From positions 8,800,001 through 8,864,000 of the forward strand of contig JBBDHG010000008.1 of NCBI GenBank assembly GCA_037951165.1: DNA of 64,000 nucleotides. Reading direction: 5' to 3'. Source of the DNA: Lophius americanus. Lineage: Eukaryota; Chordata; Actinopteri; Lophiiformes; Lophiidae. Position 1 is the first letter of the stretch. Each line of letters opens with the position of its first letter. The notes beneath the pieces are model-generated. The model was not told where the DNA came from. It did not search any database and worked only from the letters and a program-made list of their open reading frames with translations. The translations under genes were made by a program, and so were the position numbers. Positions 36,085-47,037 of the stretch are shown in pieces.

Positions 36085-37160
36085 AATGAAGACCACACTG
36101 TTGTGTGCCTATGCACTGCACAACAGTTCAGGGCATCCTGTCCTCTTGAAGTCTTTTGGTGGTGTCCTAAAAAGGAATCCGTCCAGGGACTCTGTAGTTC
36201 TCCTGGAAGACTTAAACACTTATGTTAGTAACAATTGAGAAACTTGGAGGCGGAATTGGGAGGAGGGTTCTGCCCAAACTGAGCCTGAGTCGTTCTTTGT
36301 TATTAGACTTCGGTGCTCGTTATGGAATGTCCATAACAAACACCGCATTTGAGCATAAGGTGGTTCATAAGTGTACCTTGCACCAAGCCACCTTAAGCAA
36401 AAGATCTATGATTGATTTTGTGGTTGTATCATCAGATCTGCAGCCATATGTCTTGGACACTTGGGGCAGGAGAGAAGCAGAAGTTTCCACTGATCCCAGC
36501 CGGTGATGAGTTGGATCAGATGGCATCCAGACAGACATGGTGAACTCAAAAATTTTTTAGGGAAACTGGGAACATCTGGCAGGTGCCCCTATCCATCAGA
36601 TCTTCAACTCGGACTTCCAGAAGAACTTCTAGAATAGAGGTCGGGGACATGGAAAAGCAAATGCTCGGGTGTTGGAAGAGTTTGGGGAGGCAGAAGGACT
36701 TCCAGTTAGCCTCAGGGAAGTTCAGGCAAACCATCCAATGACTCAGGAAGGGCTTGGCTTGGCTGAGAGTACAGCCGGAACGGAGAACAACTGACTTGTA
36801 CTGAGAATATTGTCGGACGGTACAAATACCACCTTGAGGAGCTGAGGCGTAGAAGACTGGGGAACTGGTCCAACTTAGTGAAAAAGGGGCAGAGAGGCTG
36901 TTGGCACTGGAGCAGAATTGAAAGCAGCTGGTATGAGAGCCGTAAGCTCCAAATCCAGGCCATGAGATGGACAGGCGGCTTGACGCGGCATCAGCAACAA
37001 TGCAAGTGTTGTATCGGACAGTGGTGAAGAAAGAGCTGAGTCGTGAGGAAAAGCCCTCAATTTACCAGTCTATGCTCCATGACCTATGGTCATGTGCTCT
37101 GGCTAGAAAAAATGAGGACCAAGGTACAAGCAGTTGAAATGAGCAACCTTCGTAGGGTTT
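36085..37160 (+). mobile_element. APE-type LINE with the reverse-transcriptase core deleted
   Basis: The first part is the end of an apurinic-endonuclease domain. The frame at 36222-36506 reads LLLDFGARYGMSITNTAFEH, then RSMIDFVVVSSDLQPYVLDT, the known C-terminal part of the endonuclease in a common teleost LINE. STD at its end corresponds to the catalytic S-D-H motif, with the histidine lost to a frame break. Next comes the linker with TTCAGGCAAACCATCCAATG and GAGAATATTGTCGGACGG. The sequence then jumps to GTGGTGAAGAAAGAGCTGAG and CAATTTACCAGTCTATGCTC (37020-37085), normally found after the YADD core. The RT palm is therefore missing. Stops and frameshifts make it non-functional. Confidence 0.75.
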
Positions 37161-37439
37161 AAAGGGTAGGTATGCAAATCATTATGCACAACAATGTGTT
37201 CAGTGAAATAATCCTAACAGTAAAGTTCAGAACAGTACACAGCCTCCTCATGTTTCACCATGTTTCTAACTTCTGGGTTATTTCCTTCAAAATTTCCCCA
37301 TATTTTCTTTGGTCCTCTTGGCTCTCAACTCATCTGCTTCATGCCCCACTTGACTCTGATGATATGAGATTTCAGTCCCCATGGCAACGGGCGAGAATCA
37401 TGACCATTTCCACTTTTCTGTCTCTAATTCCTGCCCCTT

Positions 37440-37730
37440 TCATTTGCATAGAAATAACATTTTCGGATGAATGAGAGGTCCCCTCCAGTCCCAATCAATG
37501 CCTGTCTGAGCGCTCCGAGCATCTTATTTGTGTTCCTGCCTGCCTGTATCAGCACGAACATTAACCTCGTGATGTGAATGATGAAGCTGATGGTGTAGAG
37601 GAGCAGCTCGGCTCTCTCTGAGCTCTGGGCCTCATTTTAACATTGCCTTTGGCCACATATTTTTATTACACTCATATTTCATCAAACAATCTCACCAACA
37701 AGCGGGTAATGACATAATTAACCTACAGGG
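37440..37730. promoter_or_regulatory. Candidate conserved non-coding element
   Basis: Contains GTCTGAGCGCTCCGAGCATC (37484), CATTAACCTCGTGATGTGAA (37559) and a TAATTA core at 37715-37720 within AATGACATAATTAACC. Repeat-free. Unverified textural call. Confidence 0.3.
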
Positions 37731-40700
37731 GGGAGTGCCCTCGTGGTCAGGACATTGGATTTAATTGGTGGGGATTCAAAGCAAGCCCGGCTAGTCAGAG
37801 AGGTTGTAGAGAGGTGGGATAACGTTCACCAAAAAACAGTAACAATCAGAAGCAGGCTGTGACAATGAGGAATGTTAATGAGGATTTTAATGACTTAAAC
37901 ATTCAGGTCAAGGTACTACTGAGATTTACATTTCCATCCAGGTCAGGTGAAGTTATAAAGGGTTTCATATTATTAAATATCCAGTAATCTCAATTGCAGG
38001 CTTTCCAAAAGCAGTTATTAAGTCTTCAGACATGGCAGGATTTTGAAAGCAGAGTGAATTGAGATGAATCTGGTTGCATTTAGATGCTGTTTTCGTGCCT
38101 TCGTAATGAATGTTTATTATTCAAATCCACAAAAGTTAAAGCAGTTGGACATTTGACAGACTCATTCTTAAATCATTTTCCCCATTCTCCCCTCAGTTCT
38201 TTGGTAATGGACCACCTGAAGGCTCCTTGAAGAGTTTTCTGTTTAGAATAGGATTACTTACACAAGAGGTAACTAATAAACTAAATGAGCCTTGTTTTCT
38301 GCCAAAGGACTTTCTGTCCCCTTCTGTGAGTGTCAGTGGAGCCTAAAGATGGGTATTAGGCCGGCGAAGGTAACTGAACTTTCTCTATTCAAACTATGCT
38401 GAGGCGCATTGTGGACATTTATATTTCCTTTTTATAGCCATCGTCCTTTTACTAGTAGGTTTTAAGAGAGGGTTAATCATGGATGAAGCACACTGAAGAC
38501 ATAGAATTGGACTGTGTTTTTTATCACCTTTTTTGGTCACTCGGCAGCAGATACCACCGGTAAATGTGACATACCATCTTTCCGTTCTACATGGATAACA
38601 TGTTAGCAAACATATTTTATCTTACACAACTGTATGTAGCATCATCTATGGTCATGAGAAACTGGTAGTGACCAAAAAATCGATTCAAAGATCAGCGGCT
38701 GAGGTGAACTCCTGTAATTGAAGGAGGCGGTGGTGGTGGTGGTGGTGGTGGTGGGGGGATCTCAAAATCAAAATCTGCAGACTCTTAACCCTCTTTATTG
38801 TTATTTTGTTAATTCAATGCAAAGACGTCTGTTGGTGTAAACATCCCCATTTTTCAAGCCTCCCTGATCCTGAACAAATTGATTAGTTGCCAATGTTGGC
38901 AAAAGCACACACAAGTTTTATATACTTTTGCAAATCAAGAGATGTTCGTAAAAGTAGAAGTTTTGATTAAACTTTTTTTGGCCAGTACAAGTAAAGTGCC
39001 TGCTCTTAAATGTCTTAAATGAACACAAGTAGAGAAAAATAAAGTGAAAATGGTTTCTTTGCTTTGTGGTGGAGTTTCTTACAAATGTCCCTCTGTCGTA
39101 TGAGATATGAAATGAGGGTAACAACAATGTGGGTACTGTCCTTTGTTCATTTATTCTTAATTTCAGGAAGACATAAATAATGCAAAATAAAATATGTCCG
39201 TTTTTCAATTCTCAAGTCTGCAAGAGCACAAGTCCAGACATTGCAGGTCCAAACTTGCGGATGTCCGAACTTTGGTAGTCAAAAAGTCTGCAGTCCAATT
39301 GGATGGGCAGCAAACTTGTTGAGGTAGTCATGACATCGGCGCTCAGTGGCCAATGGTGGGAAAGCACAGCCCAGGAGATTGATCCGGGAGAGAGGAGCCG
39401 GGATGGGGGGGAAGAGAACGACCCCACTGTCTTTTCTCTCAGTTTGGTACATCGCTCTAGACAATCACTGATGTTGATGGATTGTTTAAATAAAAAAATG
39501 ATCAAACAAAATAAATATTGGTATTGGAGAATGGCCTCTCAATATACTGATTAAATATTGCTTGAATTAATTGAGCTTGATTAGGCCCGTAACATTTATG
39601 TGACACAAATCCTCTGTACAACATTGTTAAATTACATCCATATAGTTACTACCTTCATTACCTTCCTATGACTGAGATACTTTCTGATCCAACTAACATC
39701 AATATTTTTATTAAACTGATGGACGGGATTATATGGTAACTAGTAGTTTAACTGAAGCCCCTAAAATTAAGAAGCACCCGAATTAATTTTGGTCGATTTA
39801 AGCAATTCATATCCGCGATTAAATATTCATATTACAGTTGAAAAGTCTAAAATAGTTAAAACGATGAATGAATAATATCATTATATAACATTAAATGGTT
39901 TTAATATATGAAACATTTTAAAATACTCTCTTGATGATGAGATGCTGGAAACTGTTTACCGGCTCTCCTGTGGAGCCTCCAGACTGCAGAACTAGCTTGT
40001 CACGCAGAGTTGAAAATTTCTGGATCAGTACAGTCCAGTTACCATTTATCCATTGATAATAGACAGACATATATTAATTTGTAGCAGTATTCTCAATCTT
40101 GTTCTGACTCGCCATATTTGAATGTACCTACACAACTGTTAATCATTTTTAAAACAAATTTTAAATGTCTCTTTTTTAAATAAACACTGCATTGCTTCCC
40201 TCACAACTTAGCATTGACAGGGTTTGTTGAAATGAAACTCTTTCAGCTGTCATGTCACTTAAATATGATTTAAACATTCGGTTAAATGATCAGTAAAAGA
40301 CGCAATACACAAAACAAATAATTTCCCATATTTAGCCACTATAAATACACCTGAACCAACGGATCATATAAGAACAACGCGCTGATGTGGACTAGTTCTC
40401 TGCGGCCAATGTAAGAGCTGACTGCCCGGTCAACTTGGCAGGGTTGGAGTAAATATTTTAAATAATAGGTACAATATTGATAAACCAAGCACATATCTAA
40501 GTTTTAAATATCTATATTCTTGCCTAAAAATATCTTAAATCTACATGAAGATGACGGTCGTTTATACAGCGTTAGAACATACATCTGTGAGTGTTTTCCT
40601 CCGCTGGGGCCAGAGCTGTTGTTTCTTTCAAATGCATGTCGGGCTATTTGACTGTTTCAAGTCCGCACAAGTCACCATCAATGCAGACTTGTTAAAATGG

Positions 40701-40856
40701 GAGGATCAGGTCCACTTCTGGGGTTCTTGGTCAATGCAAACTTGAGAATTGGAACAGTACTTGGTCTGCGACTGATGATGTTTCAAAAGTCCACTACTCC
40801 CCAAGACTGCACAAGTATGCATATTGAGAAGAGGCCTCAGTATTTCCTGTAGTCCT
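37731..40856. other. No recognised feature
   Basis: A weak tRNA-like string at about 37738-37795 was not accepted. From 39205 to 39300 and from 40650 to 40830 the sequence repeats short words around AAGTCCGCA/GTCCAAACTTG, perhaps from a decayed repeat. No exon recognised; the open frames of 83-97 codons near 39.2-39.6 kb overlap on both strands. Confidence 0.45.
38726..38758. repeat. (GGT)n microsatellite
   Basis: About eight GGT/TGG units ending in a G run. Confidence 0.9.
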
Positions 40857-41006
40857 TAGCAGCAAGGGTATTGCCGGGAAAAGTTGCCTGCTTTGTACAA
40901 GAAATCCTCCTGTTTGAACTCCTCAAATTAAATGTGAAATTATGTCCAAATAACAGTGTTTTTTAAATGTTCCCCCTAGTGACTAAGAAATGATATATTA
41001 GAGTAA

Positions 41007-41009
<3 letters not shown>
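40857..41009 (+). mobile_element. Modular hairpin-ended repeat, 5' fragment 6
   Basis: Reads AGCAGCAAGGGTATTGCCGG, GAACTCCTCAAATTAAATGT, GAAATTATGTCCAAATAACA, TTCCCCCTAGTGAC and TTAGAGTAAAATATTATATA. It is the family start without a clear left hairpin arm. It stops at the point where other copies read AATATGATATATACAAGATA; here the sequence passes into the AT microsatellite and then the hAT relic. Confidence 0.7.

Positions 41010-41053
<44 letters not shown>
41010..41053. repeat. (AT)n microsatellite between two transposons
   Basis: About 20 AT units lying exactly between the modular-repeat fragment and the hAT relic. Its seed was probably the family's own ATATATA segment. Confidence 0.9.
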
Positions 41054-41055
<2 letters not shown>

Positions 41056-42246
41056 CACCCTTTTTTTGCCAGTGAAACGAAGGCTGGTGTTAGTTTTGTT
41101 TGTGGCAATTCTCAGAACAGATCTAAGGTATTCATCACTCAACTGGGATCTGTGGGGTGATTTGTTGGTGTTCATCACACTAAAGGTCTCTTCACACACA
41201 TACGTAGAGCCAAACAACACCAGCATTCTCAGTGCCATCTTCTGGATGGTTGGAAATTTGCTTACGCTTAATGTAGGATAAAACTCGTCCAGTTTAAGAG
41301 AGTTGAACTTCTCCTTTAAAACGGTGTAACAATGGAGATCAATCAGTTCCAACCGCAACTCCTGTGGCGCCATTTCAAGGTCTTGTATGAAGGGACAAGA
41401 CACCAGCTGAAGTGACTTGTCAACTTTTGAGACTTTCTCCATGCAGGTCCTCCAGTGATGTCCTATATTTTTTCACATGTCGAGGAGCCTCTTGTGGGGA
41501 AATGAGCGAACGACTTGTTTGACATTTGCTTTGACAATAAAGCTAGCTTGGTTTTGAAGGCTCTGACATTTGTGTACATATCATGCACAAACTGGTCTTT
41601 CCCTTGTAGCTTCACATTCAGCTCATTCATGTGTGTCAGTATGTCCACAGCAAAAGCTAAATCACAAAGCCAATCTGTGTCACTCAGCTCAGGAAAATCG
41701 TCAGCTTTCTCAAGTAGCTCCAAAAATTAGATAATCTCCTGTTTGAGCTCCCACACTCGTTGACATACTTTGCCCAAACTTAACCAGCGGACATTAGAGT
41801 GGTAAAGCAAGTCCTGGTGATCAGCGTCAGTTTCTTCAAGAAACCTAATAAACTGACGATGCTGAAGTCCCCTTGCTCGAATATAGTTAACGGGTTTTAC
41901 AACTGGCTTCACCTGCTCACGGTTGAAGCCAGTTGTCATAAATCTCAAAATTGTCGTTAATCCCTCTGATTAAAATTAAAAGCTGAGCGGTGTCCATTAT
42001 GTGTTCAGAGCAGTAGCAGAGTAACAACAGAGAATAGCCCATGCTCCGCAAAATCAAGTCAATGTATCTCTCCGCCTAATGCGCCACCTGGTGGAACGCC
42101 AGGCATTACAGGACAAGGTCAAATGAAAGCAGTCATAATTATGATATGATTTTATTTGGGCAATTCTGTAACAATATTCGGCGGGCCGGATTAAAAGGAC
42201 CAACCGGCTGGATGTGGCCTGCGGGCCGTAGTTTGCCCACTCTCTA
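41054..42246 (-). mobile_element. hAT (Charlie-like) transposon with broken transposase
   Basis: On the minus strand the code starts near 41996 (MDTAQLLILIRGINDNFEI). It then jumps to a later transposase part (VKPVNYIRARGLQHRQFIRF, YHSNVRWLSLGKVCQRVWEL), so the middle is deleted. An in-frame TAA at 41727-41729 interrupts the next segment, which continues LLEKADDFPELSDTDWLCDL. A frame change near 41445-41465 follows. The C-terminal hAT dimerisation part is FPTIQKMALRMLVLFGSTYV then CEETFSVMNTNKS. The same architecture is known from the GTF2IRD2/ZBED-type transposase family. The 5' terminal repeat is visible at about 42221-42245 as GCGGGCCGTAGTTTGCCCAC. The 3' end is missing and replaced by the AT tract. 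Not functional. Confidence 0.85.
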
Positions 42247-43504
42247 CACTCTACTGTGTACAGTCATCTTAAAGTCTTATGGAGTCTTTTAAAAAATATT
42301 CCTATTGACCCTCTTCTTCAGTTACCACTGCAACACCATTGAGACCATTTTGGCCGTCCTTCAGAGCAACGGCGCAGATAGGGAGAAGGACTAGGCGCTG
42401 TTACTCCCTGTGGGGTTGTGACGTCAAATCTTAGACCGAGCAGAGAAACAAGGAAAAATTGACTAACTGGCTCCCTAAAAATGTCTTATTTTGCAAGAAG
42501 TCTGCTGCCTGTTGTTTGGGGAGCACCAGGCCGCCAAATAAAACGTTAAAAGCTCTTTTTCCCTTTTGCTCTCCACATCCCTTTATCACAGACAGGCCAT
42601 GTGTTACAGGCTGAAAGGGGAGGCTGCAGCAGGCTGCTTGTCAGGAGACTTCAGCCAAATCATGGAAGGAAAAAGCATGTGTGTGTATTTGGGCTACATG
42701 GTTCATTTCTTTCAGCATTTCTGTCAAATAAAATAACACTAAATATTTCATATTATTAATTTCCTCTGGAATAATGTAGCTTTTGTTTTCATATGCTTTC
42801 CCCCGATAGTCGTTAATATTAAAGGAGGCCGTGGCAGGAACGTCTAAATGGATACATTGTGTGGACTGTGGAGGAGTGGGAGTAGTAATGCCCTGGTAGG
42901 AGTCAAGCAGCCACGTGGAAATGCAGCGCTGTCGACAGCATTACAAAATGATACTGCACTGCATACATGTTTAGATTAGAATAATGCTTGTTGTCTCGCA
43001 TCAATGTGGCGAAAAACTTTTCAATGTTAACCATTTCTCATTTATACAAAGCTAAAAAGATGTATTCAACAGCACCACAGAGAGCACACTCCCCTGTATG
43101 AAAGAGGAATGGATTTTTATCATACTAGAACACACACGTTTATGTTTGACCTCATAATCCGTCATGACGAGGTCTATGATGTAACAGAACCCAAATGTTT
43201 TGGTCAGACATTCGCAGAATTAATTATTTATTAAACCGTCATTGCTTCTAAGGTCCTAAAGGGGGGGGGGGGGTACTCCACTGGTTGCAAAAATAATTAT
43301 TATGTAAGTTTGTGAGTAAATGAACCCCCTTCTACCATGTGTTTGTCATGATCCAACTCTGAAGGTCACAGCAACAAGGGAGAGTGCTAGGGCTTTGATG
43401 TATGCACCTTACTGAGGTTCACTCTGGTTGTTACCAGACTTGGTTTGCCTCTGTAAGAGAATAATGAAACAAGTATTTCAAGGATTTTCCCAAAACTTGG
43501 TAAT
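42247..43504. other. No recognised feature
   Basis: Unique-looking sequence, GC-balanced at 42330-42660. It includes a 13-G homopolymer at 43261-43273. No exon or transposon recognised. Confidence 0.5.
43261..43273. repeat. Poly-G run
   Basis: Thirteen consecutive G. Confidence 0.9.
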
Positions 43505-43595
43505 ACTTGACAGGAAAGAACTCCTTAAACTTTGGAGTAAATTCTGATACCAGGATTCAGGATTTTATTCCCACTTTCTTTAACAGTGGGAGTGT
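43505..43595 (+). repeat. 3' fragment of the GGATTAC-type teleost repeat
   Basis: Reads TTTGGAGTAAATTCTGATAC, CAGGATTCAGGATTTTATTC and CCACTTTCTTTAACAGTGGG, which fits the usual 3' part (TTTTTCACTTTCTTTAACAT) of the family described at 23881. Confidence 0.45.
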
Positions 43596-43769
43596 TTATT
43601 TCCCCACCATTTCCACCCACTATACCTATGAACGTAACACTGATGAAACATAATGGAAGATATGTCCCCAAAGGACTAAATATATTTTGAATCTGAATCT
43701 GGATAAAGGGTTCATTTTGATTTAAATTTTTATTGCAGGATAGGCATTTTTGAGAAGGTTTTTTCGTGC

Positions 43770-43830
43770 TATAGCTCGGCTGGTGGAGTGGTCAACCCCT
43801 GACCGAAGGCTGGATTGATTACAATTAAAC
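43770..43830 (+). mobile_element. tRNA-like SINE head (degenerate)
   Basis: TATAGCTCGGCTGGTGGAGT then GGTCAACCCCTGACCGAAGG resembles the 5' tRNA-related part of a fish SINE (TAGCTC-GCTGG as box A). The expected box B is only a decayed GGATTGATTAC. Too decayed to be a working tRNA gene. Confidence 0.35.
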
Positions 43831-44513
43831 TGGGTTAATGGTAGAAATAATTACAATTTGGAAGTTGTTCTTTGTGAAACTCAGTGATGTATTAATTATT
43901 CTTGAATCTGATAAAATGAACAATTATATCAATAGGATTTATACTTCTAGGTTTTCATGTTCAAGCAGTTATATTTTCTGTGTCCGCCTATCACAGATAT
44001 ATTGCTTGTCACATAATTTGTTGACTAAGTTGCTTCGGGAAAAGATTGCACTCTCTTAGCGCTATCCAATTAATCAAGCTGAGTCATTAGAGTATCAGCT
44101 AAATAACATTCACAACATGGCATGTGATGTGTCTGAGTGAATTATCTGGGTTCAAGTTTTAATGAGCCAAATCAAAGCAAAAGAATAAACTGAAGCAATG
44201 GGGTGGGGGTTTGGCAGGTGCGTAAGGCAGCATCAGAGAGATTAGAGAAGCAGAGAGAGCGTGCTGACCAAAGCCATGCCTTAAGCCAGGCTGAAGCTAC
44301 AGGAGGTTTTAAAATCCTAACGCACTTCGAAATTCTGGTTTCATCACACACATAAACATCTCAACAGATTATTGTCTCTTTAATCTCAAATTGTAAAAAG
44401 AACGTTCTGTAATACACTGGAGAATTTCAATGAGGCTCTTGCAACAGAGGGAGCAATGAATAAAGTACTTGACCTTGTGTTTTTTCAACATCAGTATCAC
44501 CTAACTAGTCCTG
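43831..44513. other. No recognised feature
   Basis: AT-rich, with a G-rich patch GGGGTGGGGGTTTGG near 44200. No exon or transposon recognised. Confidence 0.45.
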
Positions 44514-45595
44514 TGCTGTCATCAGCGACAGCAAGTGCATATCCCTGAAAAGTCCCCAATCCTCTGCGTTGTACAAGTTATCCCCCTTATTGAACTCTTC
44601 AAATTAAATTTAAAGTTATGTTCACAGTATTTCTTTGTAAAACGCTCCCCCTTGTAAGTAAAATATGCAATTTTGCAGTAAAACAGACTCTCCTTGAGTC
44701 TATCCATATGCAGCCAAATCTGACCAAGGATGAGGAAGTTATGTCCGAAAATCAATATCCCTCTAGTGAGCAAAAATATGAATTATAAAAGTAAAACAAA
44801 TGCATAAAGGATAGATATCATTGAGTCAATTCATATGCACCAAATTTGTACTAGATTGGATCAATGGTTGAGAAATAATGTCCGGAAAAAACCTTACCCT
44901 AACCCTAACCCTAGTGTTTGAAATATACAACGGACCTTTGTCAAAAAGGTCCCCCCCCACCGCCCCCAGTAAGGTAAATGTGAACCTTTGGAGTAAATAA
45001 TGACATATACAAGATAGATCTCCTCGAGTTGAATTGTTTGCACAACATTTGGACTAAATTGGACCAATGATTGAGAATTTATGTCCCAAAAACCTTTGAT
45101 TGTAAAGCTCCTCCCAATGTCAGAACTTAAAAACCGACCTTACCCAAAATCCACCCAGATCCTCTTGGCACTAAGGTCTATTTAGGTATACAATTTGTAA
45201 ATGATTCATGAAACTTTTTGGATTATGTCCAGAAAACAATGTTTTTTGTCTCAAAAAAAAAATACCTTTACTACATAAAAGCTAATATATTAGAGTAAAT
45301 CACAATGTATACAAGACAGATCTCATTGAGTTGAATCCTATGCACTGGGTTTTGTATAAATCTGATCAACGGTTTAGAAATTATGGCTTGACAATTTAGC
45401 AGATAAAGCTCCTCCTCCTAACAGAGAGAATAACCAAACTTTACGGAAAACACACCCATTCTTCCTCGTTCTAAGGTTTACGTTGGCTAAAATTTGAAAA
45501 TGATCCATGATATAGTTTTTGAGGTATCGCGTTAACACAATGGATCTGCAGTTGGCGATAACGAATCAATAATATCTCCGACTTATACGGATTTA
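44514..45595 (+). mobile_element. Modular hairpin-ended repeat, copy 7 (near full length)
   Basis: The 5' hairpin arms are TGCTGTC (44514-44520) and GACAGCA (44527-44533). Then follows AGTGCATATCCCTGAAAAGT, the inverted form of the family's 3' end, and TCCCCAATCCTCTGCGTTGT. A blocks are near 44695, 44828, 45020 and 45325, and B blocks near 45095 and 45390. Its terminus ATATCTCCGACTTATACGG is at 45571-45590. The copy contains an insertion-like telomeric tract (44895-44914) and a C-rich run (44951-44968). No open frame with recognisable product. Confidence 0.8.
44895..44914. repeat. Interstitial telomeric repeat, (CCCTAA)3
   Basis: TACCCTAACCCTAACCCTAG is an exact run of vertebrate telomere units. 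It sits in modular-repeat copy 7 where other copies read GATAAAGCTCCCCCTAGTG; the final CCCTAGTG is shared with the family. Confidence 0.9.
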
Positions 45596-46852
45596 AAAAC
45601 ATCAACTCCCTGCGCACAAACAAGATTCAGAATTTGTGCCATCGTTTTTAAGTGGCTCTGTCCGTGTGTGACTTTTAGGGTGAAATGTAATACACATGCA
45701 CAAAGTGAGGCCATGCAGTCAGAGTATTCACAACAATGGCATTTCGTCAGTTTATACATCCATTGTAACTTCAAAGGAGAGAACCTCCGTAGCATTCAAG
45801 GGAAAGGCCAAACCGGATCATTTGCATTCAATGGCAATAAAGAGTGTCTGTGCTAAACTGCTATGCAGTCTAGCAAGAAATAAGCCGTAAATGTTTGACC
45901 ATTTAACAAAGGGCATATTTAGCAAAAAGTGAAAAAAAAAATAGTTGAAAAGTCTATTTATTTTACTTATGACTCCTGCAGGCTTACTCTTACAGTGAGT
46001 TAACTGCATCTGCCAGTGTCTATTCATCACCTCAGTCAAATCTCAACCAGGACACTAAATGTAGATGTTCTTTTTTATTAGTAATATTATTATAATTATT
46101 TTCCAGATGCAGATGCAAACATTTATAGAGACATCCTTCTTAATTAGTTAGTTAGTTTTGTTCTGTTGTGTGAAGCACAACACCTTTGATGCCATTTCTT
46201 TTCAAAGTACATGAACAAGACATGAATTTTACATTGCTGCGGTTGAGCTCGTTCAAGTTGTCATCTGCTTTCAAATTTTGAAAATTTCCTGCGGCCATTT
46301 TGTTCAGAACAATTTAGCAGTTCAAAGTTGTTTTAATGTGTCTGTGTGGCTCTTCTCAAAGAACTTAACCAGCACTTTTTTCAAAGACTAACAGTAAAAT
46401 TAACATCAAGCAAACTGGCTTTTGCTCTATCTTAGAGGTTCCGTAGCACTTGAAAGGAACTGTTTAACATCCATTTTTCATCAGCCAACTTTGAAGAAGG
46501 TACAAAGAGCTCAACGGACAGCCTAAGCCCATGGTGTTTGGTTTGGTTGTATTTTCTCTGATCTGTCTCACTGCCTAGGGGTCACTCTGAGCTTCACTTG
46601 TTCACTCTTTTATTCTCCTTTCTGCAAATTTATCTCTCTCCTGGATTCAGTGGGGAACATATTCATTCAGAGAAGGAGTGGAGTAAAGAAGCAGATTTAC
46701 CCTGGGCCCAAACTATCTTCTCCATTCATGTCTGTTAAATGTTTTATGAAATACTCAACATTGGTCGATGAGCATTTTATCAGATTAATAAATGATGATG
46801 TTTGAAACATTCAGGTTTGTTTTCTGCATTTACTAAATAAAAACTGGATTTA
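45596..46852. other. No recognised feature
   Basis: Mixed sequence. Overlapping plus and minus open frames at 45.6-46.0 kb (62-73 codons) have no recognisable product. A short TTAGTTAGTTAGTT run lies near 46144. No transposon recognised. Confidence 0.5.
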
Positions 46853-46897
46853 TGCTGTCGACCTCGACAGCAAGCGGATATCCCCAAAAAATTAAGT
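46853..46897 (+). mobile_element. Modular hairpin-ended repeat, solo 5' end (piece 8)
   Basis: The hairpin is perfect here: TGCTGTCGA (46853-46861), CC, TCGACAGCA (46864-46872). It is followed by AGCGGATATCCCCAAAAAAT. The rest of the element is missing. This piece gives the clearest view of the 5' terminus. Confidence 0.75.
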
Positions 46898-46903
46898 CTT
46901 TGC

Positions 46904-46955
46904 TTAATTAAAAAAAGGCAAACAATTAAAAAAAGGCAAACAATTCAAAAGAGGA
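46904..46955. repeat. Short tandem repeat, 18-bp unit
   Basis: AATTAAAAAAAGGCAAAC occurs twice in tandem and a third time in part (AATTCAAAAG). It directly follows the solo 5' end of the modular repeat. Confidence 0.75.
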
Positions 46956-47037
46956 CACTAAAAAGAGGAACACATATATATCGTGTTTTTCAAAGTACTT
47001 TTACAACAGAAATCAGCATTCACCCATTACTACAAAG

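Noticed and set aside
37738..37795. tRNA-like string (GTGCCCTCGTGGTCAGG ... GGGGATTCAAAGC)
   Set aside because: Box A and box B are both imperfect and no cloverleaf stems pair; could be a decayed SINE head, but support is too weak.
39205..40830. Recurring AAGTCCGCA/GTCCAAACTTG words near 39.2 and 40.7 kb
   Set aside because: Suggestive of a decayed repeat, but I could not define a common unit.
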